The notes under the pieces are model-generated. The model searched no databases and was not told the DNA's origin. It saw only the letters and a program-made list of their open reading frames with translations. A DNA stretch of 64,000 nt from Tieghemostelium lacteum. Lineage: Eukaryota > Evosea > Eumycetozoa > Dictyosteliales > Raperosteliaceae. Every line of letters starts with the position of its first letter. Within the stretch, counting starts at the first letter, position 1. The stretch lies in assembly GCA_001606155.1 (NCBI GenBank), contig LODT01000025.1, positions 310,001-374,000 on the forward strand, written 5' to 3'. Made by a program: the position numbers and the translations under genes. This document shows, piece after piece, positions 53,645-63,721 of this stretch.

Positions 53645-55368
53645 CTAATAATCAGTCATTAAAGTATCAACGATTTGATATCTTATGGTATCTGGGGATG
53701 GTAAATTAGTGTTTTGGTAATAGGAGACTATACACAATTCATTTGACATATTTGATAATTTCAAATTGGATATTTTTTCTTGTAGTCTTTGTAGTTCTAA
53801 TGTGGAATCTTTTAAATAAAAATTTAATGGAGGAATTTGGAAAAATAATGGCTTTACATATGTAATGTTAACATTAATATAAAATAATAAGATTCTTTAA
53901 AAAAATATACATACAGCATCATAATGCAAAATTAATTCAATTTCACCAGTTTCATCAGCAACAATAAACTTTGCTAAATATATATAACTTACATCATTGG
54001 ATTGGCAATATTTACAAATAGGTAGATCAACTAATTTAGGTCCAGAATCTAAATTATAAATTGTATTGGTTGGAGTAGCTCTATCACATCTCTTACAGAG
54101 AATCTGTGTGAAATCTTGTACATTCAATGGGAAATGTTGTTTTAATACACCACTGATTAGATACTTATTAGGACATTGTCTACTAGCAATAACATCCTGT
54201 ATAGTGGATACTGGTTGTAACCCAGAATATTCAGTTCCTATTTAAATAGTTTTAGAAAATAAATAAATATATGGTTATTGAAGAGTGTAGGGTATTATAT
54301 AGTAATAATCACACACATACTTGTTAGTTGTCTACCTCTATTATTTTTCATAGATTTATCAGAAATAGTTTTAAAATTCTCTTTTGGATCAATAATGGAA
54401 CTTGGTTCTGATGTATTAGGTCCATTGTAATTGTCAATAGCTTTACCATAGTCATCTTTAAGTTTTAAAACCATTATATTATCATTTTCTAACTTTTGTA
54501 TTTTAGTTGTAAATTGAAACTTCAATTCTAGAACATTTTGATACTGTTTACAATATATTCGTTCAATGTATAGCCAATCACCTTTTTTAAAGTTTTCAAA
54601 AATGTCTATGGTTTTTTGTTCAAATGCAGTTGCATAGATAACCATACCTAGTTTATCTTCATAAGCTGCTTGACCATGACCAGTACCATCCCACAAACCT
54701 ACTGACAATCTCTTTGGCGGTCCAAATATAGGTTTTATACTAACAATCTGACATGTCAAAGTAGCATAACATCCAACCACTAAATCACCAATCCTATTAA
54801 TAAATGCATTATTTGAGTTTTTAAATGAATTTTTTGCAAGATCAGGATTGAAGTGTTGTGCGGCATTTGAGGCATTGAATACATTACTATTGTTATTATT
54901 GGTATTACGTTGTTCTGGGTGAGCATAATTGTCTAAACCAGATTCCAGTAATCTCTCATAGAACTGTCTGAGTTGTTGAAATGCTGCTTCATCATTACTA
55001 TTAAAATTTAAATTACCTCTAAGTGATATTGGTTCATTAGCGTCATTCTGAATAACTATTTTAGTAGAATTGATAGCATCTAGATTTGCAGTCCCTAGTT
55101 TATGATCCCCTGTTTTTGTAATTTTTAAATCATGGAATCTTATAATTGTACCAGGTTTAATAAACTCTATATAATGATCATCTTTAAAGAATAAATTGAT
55201 ACCAAGAGTCTCTGTTTCCAAAGTTTCGTCTGTAACTTTTAATGTAATAAAATAATCTTCTTTTGATTTCTTTATCTCTGATGCTCGTACTACTACACAA
55301 TATATTGAATATAATGTTCCAGTTTGTGTAATATTTTTAATTTTCCTATATATTATTTGGTTATTCAT
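53645..55368 (-). CDS. pot1: POT1-like telomere single-strand-binding protein
   Basis: Three exons, 55368-54321, 54237-53915 and 53851-53645, give 525 residues; all splices keep frame. OB-fold 1 (about 12-130) contains GTLYSIYCVVVRASEIKKSK, VTDETLETETLGINLFF and GTIIRFHDLKI, matching POT1 G.IVNVYGVV, IVDQT and GDIVRFHRLK. OB-fold 2 (about 190-300) has CYATLTCQIVSIKPI, LSVGLWDGTG and GDWLYIERIY, matching YFDLTCQLL, LLKVWDGT and GSFLRIYSL. A third OB-like part in exon 2 carries CKRC and CKYC, 23 residues apart, then FIVADETGEIELILHYDA. POT1 binds the telomeric G-strand overhang and recruits or limits telomerase. The human Holliday-junction-resolvase-like insert is absent. The 3' exon would be missed without splicing. 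Confidence 0.88.
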
Positions 55369-55479
55369 TTTTTTTACTTTGTCAGCAATTACTCTGTTGT
55401 GAAATTCAGAGAAATCTCATAGGTCATATATAAGATAAAAAAAAAAAAAATTTTCATTTTAATAATAAACATCTTGATA

Positions 55480-56394
55480 ATGGAAAATTATAAATATACA
55501 AAAAACTTTGATAAAAAATCACTAAAAATTCTGATAGCAAGTGATATTCATTTAGCTATTGATAATATTAAAAAATTAGGAGAAACACTAGAAAGAAAAA
55601 TAGATGAGTAGGTACAATCATTTCAATCACATTTAGAATTAAAGACCATTAGGATTAATTATTAGATGTTAAATAATAGAATAGATTATGTATTTTTACC
55701 AGGTGATTTATGTAATTTTGATCCAAAGAATTGTGATAATTCAGAACTAGTTTCAGCATGTGAAGGTGAAATGAGTAGTGTCATTTCAGCATTTGAAAAT
55801 ATATTTTACAAAAAGACTATATATCTACCAGGCAATCATGATGCTAAAACTACTTTACTGAATGATGTTAAACCAAAGTTAACATCTTTCTCTGAGAATA
55901 TACATAAACAATGTTTTAGAATACATAATGATATAGTTATGGTAGGTCTTGGTGGAAGTTTACCAGGTTACCAAGATGGTAAAGAAAGATGGGTTGGATA
56001 CCCATACCAAAGTGAAGATCAAGTTGAAAAAGATTTGAAATCAACAGTACAAGCAGGTAAAGATTCAGGTTTAATTAAAGAAACTGATAAAATCTTACTA
56101 TTTACACATATGGGACCTTACTATTCTGCAACTACTATTGATCAAGTGGAATCACCAAGTTCACCAATATACTCTGGAAGTAAATCTATCAATAGTTTTA
56201 TACTTGCAAATCAGTCAAAAATTCTATTGAGTATTCATGGTCATACACATCATTCACTTGGAATGAATAGAGTTGGTAAGACTTATGTAGTCAATCCAGG
56301 GTCACTAAGAACAGGGCACTATGCTATATTAACTTTAGAAAAATATCTAAATGAACTCTGGAGAGTTAAATCTACAGAGTATCACATTTTATAA
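55480..56394 (+). CDS. Calcineurin-like metallophosphoesterase
   Basis: Two exons, 55480-55607 and 55680-56394, give 280 residues. The acceptor at 55679 (aataatag) is inside what looks like an open frame, and only this choice restores KIDEIDYVFLPGDL. All five metal-binding blocks are visible: ASDIHL (D-x-H), LPGDLCN (GD), LPGNHDAKT (GNHD), LLFTHMGPYYS (H) and SIHGHTHHS (GHTH). A family-like glycine strand GLGGSLPGY follows GNHD. It ends VNPGSLRTGHYAILTLE, as in YfcE/MPP-type small phosphoesterases. The substrate is unknown. POT1 is divergent from it (112 bases between start codons) and CDK5RAP1 is convergent (78 bases between stops). Confidence 0.88.
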
Positions 56395-56472
56395 ACACCC
56401 CCACTCTTAAAATGTACTATAAACAAATTTACAAATCCTAATTTCAGCATTTTATTTGGGGATTTGATTGAG

Positions 56473-58212
56473 TCAATTTTCATTTATCATCACTTTCTTA
56501 TGCTGATATTGTTGAAAGTGTTCAATGGAAGATTTCATTATTGGGTTACCTTTTAGTGTGATTTCAGAACCATCTTCAATTTCCACCAAAACATAGTCAC
56601 CTACATTAATAGGTTCTGCACTGTCCTTAAAATGATTTGGAATGATTACTTTTTTGTTGGTATCAGTTCTACCAATGTAATGTTTATCCGATCTCTTAGA
56701 AATTCTATCAATTAAAACTAAATGTTTTTTACCAATTTCTTTGTGTGTGTTTTGTTTTAGTACTCTGTAGAAGGTGTCAACCACTTGTTGTAGTCTTTTA
56801 CTTTTGACATCCAATGGTACATCATCCTTCATTGTTCTGTGAGCATGTGTTTTCTCTCTTAGTGAATAATAGAACATGAATGCATGGTCAAATTTAACAT
56901 ATTCCAGTAGAGATAGTGTATCCAGATGTTCTTCTTCTGTCTCGTGGCAGAATCCTGAAATGAAATCAGAGGATATAGTAGCCTCTGGTAATACACGTCT
57001 AATTGTATTAATAAGCTCAATATAAGATTCTCTTGTATATCCTCTTCTCATATTCTTTAGAACATTTGAGTTCCCACTTTGAGCTGGTATATGAAGTGAT
57101 TTACATATATTAGGTCTTTCTTTAATCAAATGTAACAAATCATCTGGGAAATCTTTAGGATGAGGACTAGTGAATCTAATTCTCATTTCAGGATCCACTA
57201 AACTTACTTGATCGATCAACTGTGTAAAAGTCACACCTTTTTTTGGTGATTTGTATATAGTGTTAAACCCATCTCTAGGCAGACGTTTTTCAGTGTTTTC
57301 TACATGATGTTCTTCCTCTAGATAATTATAACTGTTTACATTCTGACCTAGTAATGTAATCTCTTTATAGCCTTGTTCTGATAACTGTTTAACTTCCTCT
57401 AAAATGGATTGTACAGGTCTAGATCGTTCTTTACCTCTAGTGAAAGGTACTATACAATAACTACACATGTTATTGCATCCTCTCATTATACTAACATAGG
57501 CACTAACTGAATTCTGACTAGTTCTAACCGGTGCAATATCAGCATAGGTTTCGTCAGCTGACAACATTACATTTATAGCAGTTTGCTGCTCACCATCTTC
57601 AATTGCCGATAAAAGACTTGGTAATGACCTATAAGCGTCAGGTCCCACCACCAAATCCACTTTCATCTCTGATTCCAATAATTTCTGTTTCAGTCTCTCT
57701 GCCATACACCCCAATACACCCACTAGTAATTGTCCGTTTTTTAATTTTCTCTTTTGTGCTCTCAACTCTGAGAGTCTACCCCAAATCTTTGATTCAGCAT
57801 TCTCTCTGATTGCACATGTATTCAAAAATATAACATCAGCGTTACTGTCACTATCTGTTATCTGGTATCCAGATGATTTCATTATACTATTAATAACTTC
57901 AGTATCTGCAAAGTTCATTTGACAACCATAAGATTCCACATAAACTCTTCTACCTTCTCCTGTAATCTCTGAATTTCTCAAATAAGGTGGTGGTATATAC
58001 ACCTCACCATTATCTTTTTCATCTATCTTTGTATTCTTTTGTTGTTCCAACTTAATGAATTCGCTTAAGTTCGGTGCATCTTTTAATTTATTCTTTATAT
58101 TTTCAATCTTTAATGTATTTTCATTCGTTGATGCAATGGTCGAGTATTGTCTAAAACTATATAAATTTCTAAATTTATTTAGATTTCTACAGACAGATCT
58201 CTGTAAAATCAT
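56473..58212 (-). CDS. cdk5rap1: CDK5RAP1, mitochondrial tRNA methylthiotransferase (MiaB family)
   Basis: One exon encodes 579 residues. The N-terminus ([20 protein letters not shown]) is basic and Ser/Arg-rich, fitting a mitochondrial presequence. The MTTase domain has its three cluster cysteines in [23 protein letters not shown] and [10 protein letters not shown]. The radical-SAM motif is [19 protein letters not shown], followed by [30 protein letters not shown] and [15 protein letters not shown]. The TRAM domain ends the protein (about 505-570, [13 protein letters not shown] through [15 protein letters not shown]). The enzyme converts i6A to ms2i6A at position 37 of mitochondrial tRNAs. 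A 40-residue insert after [10 protein letters not shown] ([19 protein letters not shown]) is like that of animal CDK5RAP1. Confidence 0.95.
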   Translation of the reverse strand: MILQRSVCRNLNKFRNLYSFRQYSTIASTNENTLKIENIKNKLKDAPNLSEFIKLEQQKNTKIDEKDNGEVYIPPPYLRNSEITGEGRRVYVESYGCQMNFADTEVINSIMKSSGYQITDSDSNADVIFLNTCAIRENAESKIWGRLSELRAQKRKLKNGQLLVGVLGCMAERLKQKLLESEMKVDLVVGPDAYRSLPSLLSAIEDGEQQTAINVMLSADETYADIAPVRTSQNSVSAYVSIMRGCNNMCSYCIVPFTRGKERSRPVQSILEEVKQLSEQGYKEITLLGQNVNSYNYLEEEHHVENTEKRLPRDGFNTIYKSPKKGVTFTQLIDQVSLVDPEMRIRFTSPHPKDFPDDLLHLIKERPNICKSLHIPAQSGNSNVLKNMRRGYTRESYIELINTIRRVLPEATISSDFISGFCHETEEEHLDTLSLLEYVKFDHAFMFYYSLREKTHAHRTMKDDVPLDVKSKRLQQVVDTFYRVLKQNTHKEIGKKHLVLIDRISKRSDKHYIGRTDTNKKVIIPNHFKDSAEPINVGDYVLVEIEDGSEITLKGNPIMKSSIEHFQQYQHKKVMINEN

Positions 58213-58554
58213 TTTCGATCAAATGATTCGTTAAATAAAAATTTTTACATCTAAGCAATAAAAAAACAATCTTAATATATATTTATTTATCTTCTTTGAA
58301 ATGAAGAATGAATTGTTCTACCAAATTGTCATTTTCCTTGTCAGTTTTCCATATATGAAATGTAGGACTATAACATTTTTTTCAGAAATAAAGACTACAT
58401 TTTATTTTAAATTAAATAAAAATTATGAACTAATACTATTGAAAATATGATACTCAATTGTTTTTAATATTGAGATACTATTTTAAGGATTATCTAGAAT
58501 GATAAAGAAATTAAATAGATTTATTTGTGTATGGTTATTTTCTTTACGGTGGTG
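58213..58554. other. Intergenic, nothing recognised
   Basis: AT-rich spacer upstream of CDK5RAP1 and downstream of the PEHE-like gene; no frame of substance. Confidence 0.3.
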
Positions 58555-61554
58555 TTATTTATCAACATGATTATTATTGTTATTGTCATTGTCATCATTG
58601 GTATCATTTTTGATACGTTTAAATCTTAAAATATTTGGATTGATTGGATCGGTTTTAACACTTTCCCATTTATATTCATGATCGTTCCACCAACCATTTG
58701 TTTTAGTATCTGTCATTTGAGTATCACCTTCAAGATCATCCTCCTCTTCTTTTGGTGGTTCATCAATAGAATTTACAGTACTTAGAGTTCTCTTTTTTCT
58801 CTTACTGATGGCTAGTGATGGTGAAGGAGTTGGTGTAAAATTGAATAAATTTGGTAATGACTTTTGTCTAGATGCTTGTTGTCTGGAAGTTGGTGGAGGT
58901 GGTGATGTTGGTGTTGTAGTTGCTGGTTTTTTAATAGGAGTGCTACTGGTAGATCTTGATAGTCTTGGAGCTGATTTCTTACTGGTCTTTGGTGAAAATT
59001 GTGTTGGTTTTAGAGGTGGTGATTGTAAGTGTTTATTATTAATACTACTAGTACTGGAATTTAATTTACTAGTTGAACCTGTTGATTTCTTTATATCTAC
59101 ATCTGAATCAACGTCAGATTGATCAGCATCTGAATTTGCATTAGATTCATCTCCAGATTCTACATCAGTATTGGCATTGGATTCATTTTCATAGGACTCA
59201 TCATCCTCTTCATCTTCGTCATAGTCTTCTTCGTCAGAGTACTGTTCTTCATAATCACTTTCATCTGACTCTGAATCCTCATTATACACAGGACCGTACC
59301 AAGTTTCACCCAAAAGTTTCATATCTTGTTGTTTGTTGAATTGGTAAGATGGTATCAATTCATCTACTGTTATAGTGAAATCTTTAGGTAACAAATCTTT
59401 CTTTCTTCTAGATGTAGATGAAATAGATTGAGCTGCGGATGTCATTATTAAATGATGATATTTTCTTCTTTCTTCAAGTTCTTGAAGTGCATGTCTTTGT
59501 GTGATGGTATCATCATCATCGTCATTATCATCCTCGTCATCCTCAAACAACAATTGGTCATTATCCCCTACATTCTGCATAGACTGATCACCATAACCAT
59601 TCTGGCCTTCATGTTCATTAATAGTTTTATATTGACCATACTCTTTAGACCCCAACTTTTGGTTACCACTATCATCCAATTTTGGTAAAGATAGTTGATT
59701 GTGTATTTTTGTCAAATGAGATTGAGCCTGTTCATATTCGGATGACAAAAGTAGAGGTGAAGGAAGTGAAAGGTTACTACCACACTGTATATTATAATTA
59801 AAAGGGGTAGCAGGAAGATTTGTATTAACCTCTCTCCATTCTGGAGTTACAATTTCATTATAGTTAGAAGGTATGGGATTAGATTGACTAGATGTAGGTG
59901 CAAATACAAAATTCTCTAAAGATGCTATTGGAGATGTTAAATGACTGTGACTGTGTTTCTTGGATGTTGATTTTGGAGTTCCATGTTTACTACCACTAGT
60001 AGATTTTAAACTATTACTACCAGATGATGATTTTGAACTAGATTTCTGTGGTGACTTTAATGATGATGATGTTGTTTTCTTTTTTGATTTACTACTACTT
60101 TTACTTGTAGAAGTAGTAGTTGATTTCTTTCCACTTTTACTGGCTGATGCTCTTTTTCTTTCTTTTTCTTTTTGTCTTTGTTTTTCTCTATCTGCTTTTT
60201 CTTTTTCTCTCTTTTGCAGTTCAATTTCTTTTTTCTTTACCTTGTCCTCTATGGACTCTTTTCTAGTTTGTTTCTTAACATTGTTTAGTGAAATGATATC
60301 TATAATGCCATCATCATCACTTTGGAATTTCAATCTTAATTCTTCTTGTCGTTTTTTCTCTTTTTGTTTTGATGTCAGAGGAGGTGGTTGAGGTACCACT
60401 TGATTTCCATTTTCATCTGTAGTTGTAGTTGTTGCAGTACTAGTTAATTCATCAGCATTTGATTTAGTGGCCAATAAATTTTTACAAGTATTTTCAAATT
60501 TAAAATAACCTTTATGAAAAGTAAAGAGAGGATGAGTTTCCAACTCATTCTGCATCTGTTTGGATTTAACTCTGATGGTTGGTCTTCTAAATAGTTTTTT
60601 TGGCTTTTTGTTTTTTGATAGTCCTGCTGTTCTCACTGAAGAATTTGCTGCTGATAAACCAGGTTCTCTCGTTATTATACCCTTTAATGGTACTAATTTA
60701 CTAGGTTTCTTTGCACTTTGATCTTTCCAAAAGTGAGTAGGTTGTTCACCAAGATGCTCTATAGTGATATTATCATTAATTTGTTCTACCATCTTTGTAG
60801 ATTTTGTTGTAGTTGTTGTTTTTGTTGAATTGTTATTATTATTATCATCTTGAATTGGTTCTGGTATTAAAGGTGTAGGTAAAGGTGGTGGTGATTTTAC
60901 AGTATTTGAATTCTTTGTTATTGATGCAACTTTTGGTAACATTTGATCATTTTCATTGTCTTCTTCATATTCTTTCTCTTCATAGGAAGGCACTGTTCTA
61001 CGTTTCAGTTTATTAAACTTGAGAAACACATGGTCACATAGAGAGCTCTGATACTGTAGATCACGTATCTGAAGATCCAACCAATGACAACGCCACTTTA
61101 TATCATTATAATCCTTTTTCCAAAAGTCTACTTTTCTACCTGAATGATACTGATCTTCAGACTCAGACTCAGTATCTGTATCGTTATTAAAAGTCTCTAG
61201 AATGATTTCATTATAATCCTTTGGTTTACTATTTTTCTCTATACTGTTGATTATAAATCTGGTGGCTACACTCTTACTTGACATGCCTACTGGAATATCC
61301 TTAGACAGCAGTCCTAAAGAACCGCCAGCCAACAATGTCGTGGAACTCTGGTTAGGTGTAGTAGGTGTTGATGTCGTTATACTATTATTTTGTGTTATAC
61401 TATTTGTTGAACCCAATGTATTCTGTCTACCTATTGAACCACTGTTACTATTGTCTATATTGATACCATTCATAGACGCTAGGACTGTATCGTCACTTTC
61501 TTTCTCATCTTTTTGTTCATTTTTTATGGAATTTATTACTGAGGTATCAGTCAT
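58555..61554 (-). CDS. PEHE-domain-like chromatin protein, KANSL1/MSL1-related
   Basis: One exon encodes 999 residues. Around residue 145 the sequence VDFWKKDYNDIKWRCHWLDL continues with QIRDLQYQSSLCDHVFLKFN, similar to the KANSL1 coiled-coil RW.WLQAQ..DLEY.IRQ segment. A Lys/Arg/Ser/Pro-rich stretch follows, and a basic coiled coil (KVKKKEIELQKREKEKADRE) with poly-Ser/Lys. IVTPEWREVN near 570 and LQELEERRKYHHLI near 690 resemble two parts of the PEHE domain (TPxWR and ..RRH.KYE..E), which anchors MOF-type acetyltransferases. A highly acidic D/E region (about 760-820) and proline/serine-rich basic tail follow. A MOF/NSL-like complex subunit is the best guess. The match is motif-level only. 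Confidence 0.6.
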   Translation of the reverse strand: MTDTSVINSIKNEQKDEKESDDTVLASMNGINIDNSNSGSIGRQNTLGSTNSITQNNSITTSTPTTPNQSSTTLLAGGSLGLLSKDIPVGMSSKSVATRFIINSIEKNSKPKDYNEIILETFNNDTDTESESEDQYHSGRKVDFWKKDYNDIKWRCHWLDLQIRDLQYQSSLCDHVFLKFNKLKRRTVPSYEEKEYEEDNENDQMLPKVASITKNSNTVKSPPPLPTPLIPEPIQDDNNNNNSTKTTTTTKSTKMVEQINDNITIEHLGEQPTHFWKDQSAKKPSKLVPLKGIITREPGLSAANSSVRTAGLSKNKKPKKLFRRPTIRVKSKQMQNELETHPLFTFHKGYFKFENTCKNLLATKSNADELTSTATTTTTDENGNQVVPQPPPLTSKQKEKKRQEELRLKFQSDDDGIIDIISLNNVKKQTRKESIEDKVKKKEIELQKREKEKADREKQRQKEKERKRASASKSGKKSTTTSTSKSSSKSKKKTTSSSLKSPQKSSSKSSSGSNSLKSTSGSKHGTPKSTSKKHSHSHLTSPIASLENFVFAPTSSQSNPIPSNYNEIVTPEWREVNTNLPATPFNYNIQCGSNLSLPSPLLLSSEYEQAQSHLTKIHNQLSLPKLDDSGNQKLGSKEYGQYKTINEHEGQNGYGDQSMQNVGDNDQLLFEDDEDDNDDDDDTITQRHALQELEERRKYHHLIMTSAAQSISSTSRRKKDLLPKDFTITVDELIPSYQFNKQQDMKLLGETWYGPVYNEDSESDESDYEEQYSDEEDYDEDEEDDESYENESNANTDVESGDESNANSDADQSDVDSDVDIKKSTGSTSKLNSSTSSINNKHLQSPPLKPTQFSPKTSKKSAPRLSRSTSSTPIKKPATTTPTSPPPPTSRQQASRQKSLPNLFNFTPTPSPSLAISKRKKRTLSTVNSIDEPPKEEEDDLEGDTQMTDTKTNGWWNDHEYKWESVKTDPINPNILRFKRIKNDTNDDNDNNNNNHVDK

Positions 61555-61799
61555 AAAAAATCTATATATACAAGCTAATAAAAAACTCCTTTAATATCAA
61601 TAATATATTGATATATAGTCCTTTGATATTATTACCCAATGTTTCGAAAATTTTTTTTTTTTTTGGTTTTTTTTGAATTTCAATTTTTAAAAAGTTTCAA
61701 AAGTTCATCTCAAACAATTAATTAAAAGACTTTATAAAAAACCCAGTTTTGATATAATGTGAAAGTTAGTGATAAATTAAAAGTAAAAAAACATAATGA

Positions 61800-62170
61800 G
61801 TTCTCCATAGTTAATCACCAATTGCAGTAAAGTTTGATGTTAGTCAATCATTATTACAATAAATTCAACCACTAAATGAAGAAGCAAAATCACAAGCATA
61901 ACAAAATGTTAAAAATGCGAATGCTGAGGTTCAAAATACTTTGTAACATGACTTGTAGATTCCAAGCACTTTCAATGTAATTTAAAGCAATACGATTTAC
62001 TTCATCGCCAGAGCTCCAATCTTCCATCAACTTATTAATTTGACCATAGTCCATCTGAATTGGAATCTTGTTTAACCAATTGTTTATTCAAATGTTGCAA
62101 TGTCTCTAATCATTTGGATTGTTCTTGTCTCCAGAACTCTTTGATTTCTTCTAAACCATATGCAAATTTG
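61800..62170. pseudogene. Broken coding relic(s), segments on both strands
   Basis: On the plus strand, near 61830-61945, a segment reads as coding (KFDVSQSLLQ, then IQPLNEEAKSQA, then QNVKNANAEVQNTL) with stops between the pieces. On the minus strand, from about 62170 down to 61930, another reads FAYGLEEIKEFWRQEQSK, then LETLQHLNKQLVKQDSNSDG and then QINKLMEDWSSGDEVNRIAL in a shifted frame. Both have the Glu/Gln/Lys/Leu-rich make-up of helical, coiled-coil protein. The pieces overlap around 61930. The family is not recognised. At least five interruptions separate the pieces, so it is not functional as one protein. Confidence 0.45.
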
Positions 62171-62269
62171 ACATTTTGAGCAATTTTAATTTTAATGTGA
62201 AATTTTGTTTTACAAATACTTACTTTATAAAGCTGGTTCAATATGACACTAGTTTTGATATATTTACAG

Positions 62270-62421
62270 CATTCTCAACAAATACCACTAACAGCCAACA
62301 ACCAAAATCAAATAACCCATTTGGTGATAAATTTGATTTTTCAAATTCCTTTGATTCTTTGCTGGATAACCACTACAACAACAACAATAAACATTCTTCA
62401 ACACAAATTGTAAATTTATGA
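62270..62421 (+). pseudogene. Isolated 3'-exon-like segment with NPF motif
   Basis: After a usable acceptor (tatttacag, ending 62269) the frame reads AFSTNTTNSQQPKSNNPFGD and on through KFDFSNSFDSLLDNHYNNNN to a TGA at 62419-62421. SNNPFGDKFDF contains an NPF tripeptide, the EH-domain ligand of endocytic adaptors. No upstream exon in matching frame was found, so it may be the stranded end of the relic just upstream or an unrecognised gene's last exon. Confidence 0.35.
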
Positions 62422-62526
62422 TATCTTTATTGTAATATAAATCAGCCATTTATTAATTAAAAGAGAAAATAAAAGTATAAATAAATACAATTTTATCTAC
62501 ATGACCTATTTGTATAATTAATATGA

Positions 62527-62580
62527 AGTGGGAAACAAATGTTTATATTTTACTTACATTTTAAACATTTGTTTCTCACT
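62527..62580. repeat. Inverted repeat (fold-back), 19-base arms
   Basis: The left arm agtgggaaacaaatgttta (62527-62545) and right arm taaacatttgtttctcact (62562-62580) match at 18 of 19 positions when inverted, around a 16-base loop. It could form a strong hairpin in DNA or RNA. Confidence 0.85.
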
Positions 62581-62661
62581 GTCTATTAAATTTGAATCAT
62601 TTTTAGTTGAATTTTGAACCTAAATATCATCAGTTAGGATTTTGGCCCATATTTATCTTAT

Positions 62662-62766
62662 ATAGATCATCTTGATTATTTTTATGCACTCTATGGTGTT
62701 GAGGCTATGGTAGAGAATGGTGGTATCCATAAATCTAGATTTGTGCGCCATCCAAAATTAATTTGA
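62662..62766 (+). pseudogene. Short coding-like fragment
   Basis: The frame reads IDHLDYFYALYGVEAMVENG and then GIHKSRFVRHPKLI before TGA, with a possible acceptor (atatag) at its left edge. Amino-acid use looks protein-like but the piece is only 34 residues and has no partner exon. It is probably another relic in this patch. Confidence 0.25.
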
Positions 62767-62799
62767 CTTGATTACCTGCAGACTAAAGAAAGAACAGTT

Positions 62800-62835
62800 T
62801 TAAATCCACTGGAATCCTCTCTGGATTCAGTGAAT
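62800..62835. repeat. Short imperfect inverted repeat
   Basis: The arms cactggaatcc (62808-62818) and ggattcagtg (62823-62832) pair except for one extra base, around a tctc loop. Confidence 0.5.
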
Positions 62836-62866
62836 ATAACTTTAAAAGTTTTACTCTGTGCATGGG

Positions 62867-62888
62867 AATATGAGAACGTTCTCATATT
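62867..62888. repeat. Perfect 22-base palindrome
   Basis: The half-site aatatgagaac is followed immediately by its exact reverse complement gttctcatatt with no spacer, centred between 62877 and 62878. It resembles a dimeric protein-binding site or a cruciform seed. Confidence 0.85.
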
Positions 62889-63721
62889 TACTTTACTATT
62901 ACAAAATAACTAATAATATGTATTTTCTACCCAATTAAATAAACAAAACCAAAAGAAATTATCAGAAATTTTAATTATTTTAAAGAATGAAATATATATT
63001 CAAATAATAATTCAAATTAACAGAATATTAAAAGTTATCCTATGATTATTCTAGAATTTTGAATCTATATCAATTTCCTTATGAATTAGAAAAAACTTAT
63101 TTTAAAATGTCGCCACTACTTTGACTTTGAGATATTCAATAGGTTTTTAAATAATCGACAATGTGACCAATGAACAGTTACTGTTATTAAGACTTGCATT
63201 TTCAATGAAATTTAATATTATGTAAAAGAGATATGCCTTTTATGGACCAGAGACAGAATTCTCTAGTTACAAAGTCACAGTCAATGTCAGTTTGAAAAGT
63301 AAAGTCACCACACAAATAGAGTTGAATTATTTTTTTATAAAAAAGAATTCCCTAATGAAGATAATGAAACGTGAAAATTAAAATTTTTTTTCTATTTTTG
63401 GAAATTCTTTAAAAAAATATAATATAGATATAAAGAGAATTGATTAGTTTTAAGATTTATAAATTAGATAGATGAATAAAAAAACGAAGAAACTATGAAT
63501 GAAATTTGAGATTTCTTTATCATTTATTTAATTAAAAACTTAAAGTTTCAAAAAATATATTATCAATTCCAATAGACATTCTTTTACCTAATATACTCAC
63601 CTATTCTCAACTAAAGATAGAATTATTTTAATATCAAACAGTCATTAATTTCAAGGATTTATATATATTTTTTAATTAAATTTAAAATATTGATTCTTTT
63701 AATTCTTTAACAAACAACAAA

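Larger units (their letters stand above)
61555..63721. other. Gene-poor patch with coding relics and inverted repeats
   Basis: About 2.1 kb in which no intact gene is seen. It holds a broken coding segment (61800-62170), an isolated exon-like segment (62270-62421), a further short coding-like segment (62662-62766), a fold-back repeat and a perfect palindrome. The rest, 62900-63720, is plain AT-rich DNA and contains the promoter of the gene at 63722. Confidence 0.5.

Noticed and set aside
55665-55679. ATG at 55666 as start of the metallophosphoesterase
   Set aside because: That start would drop the D-x-H metal-binding block, which is present in the upstream exon 55480-55607 and joins in frame through the acceptor at 55679.
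58808-60391. Plus-strand frames opposite the PEHE-like gene
   Set aside because: They are antisense of Ser/Asp/Glu/Lys-rich codons, giving Phe/Leu/Val strings; the minus-strand frame is 999 residues with recognisable motifs.
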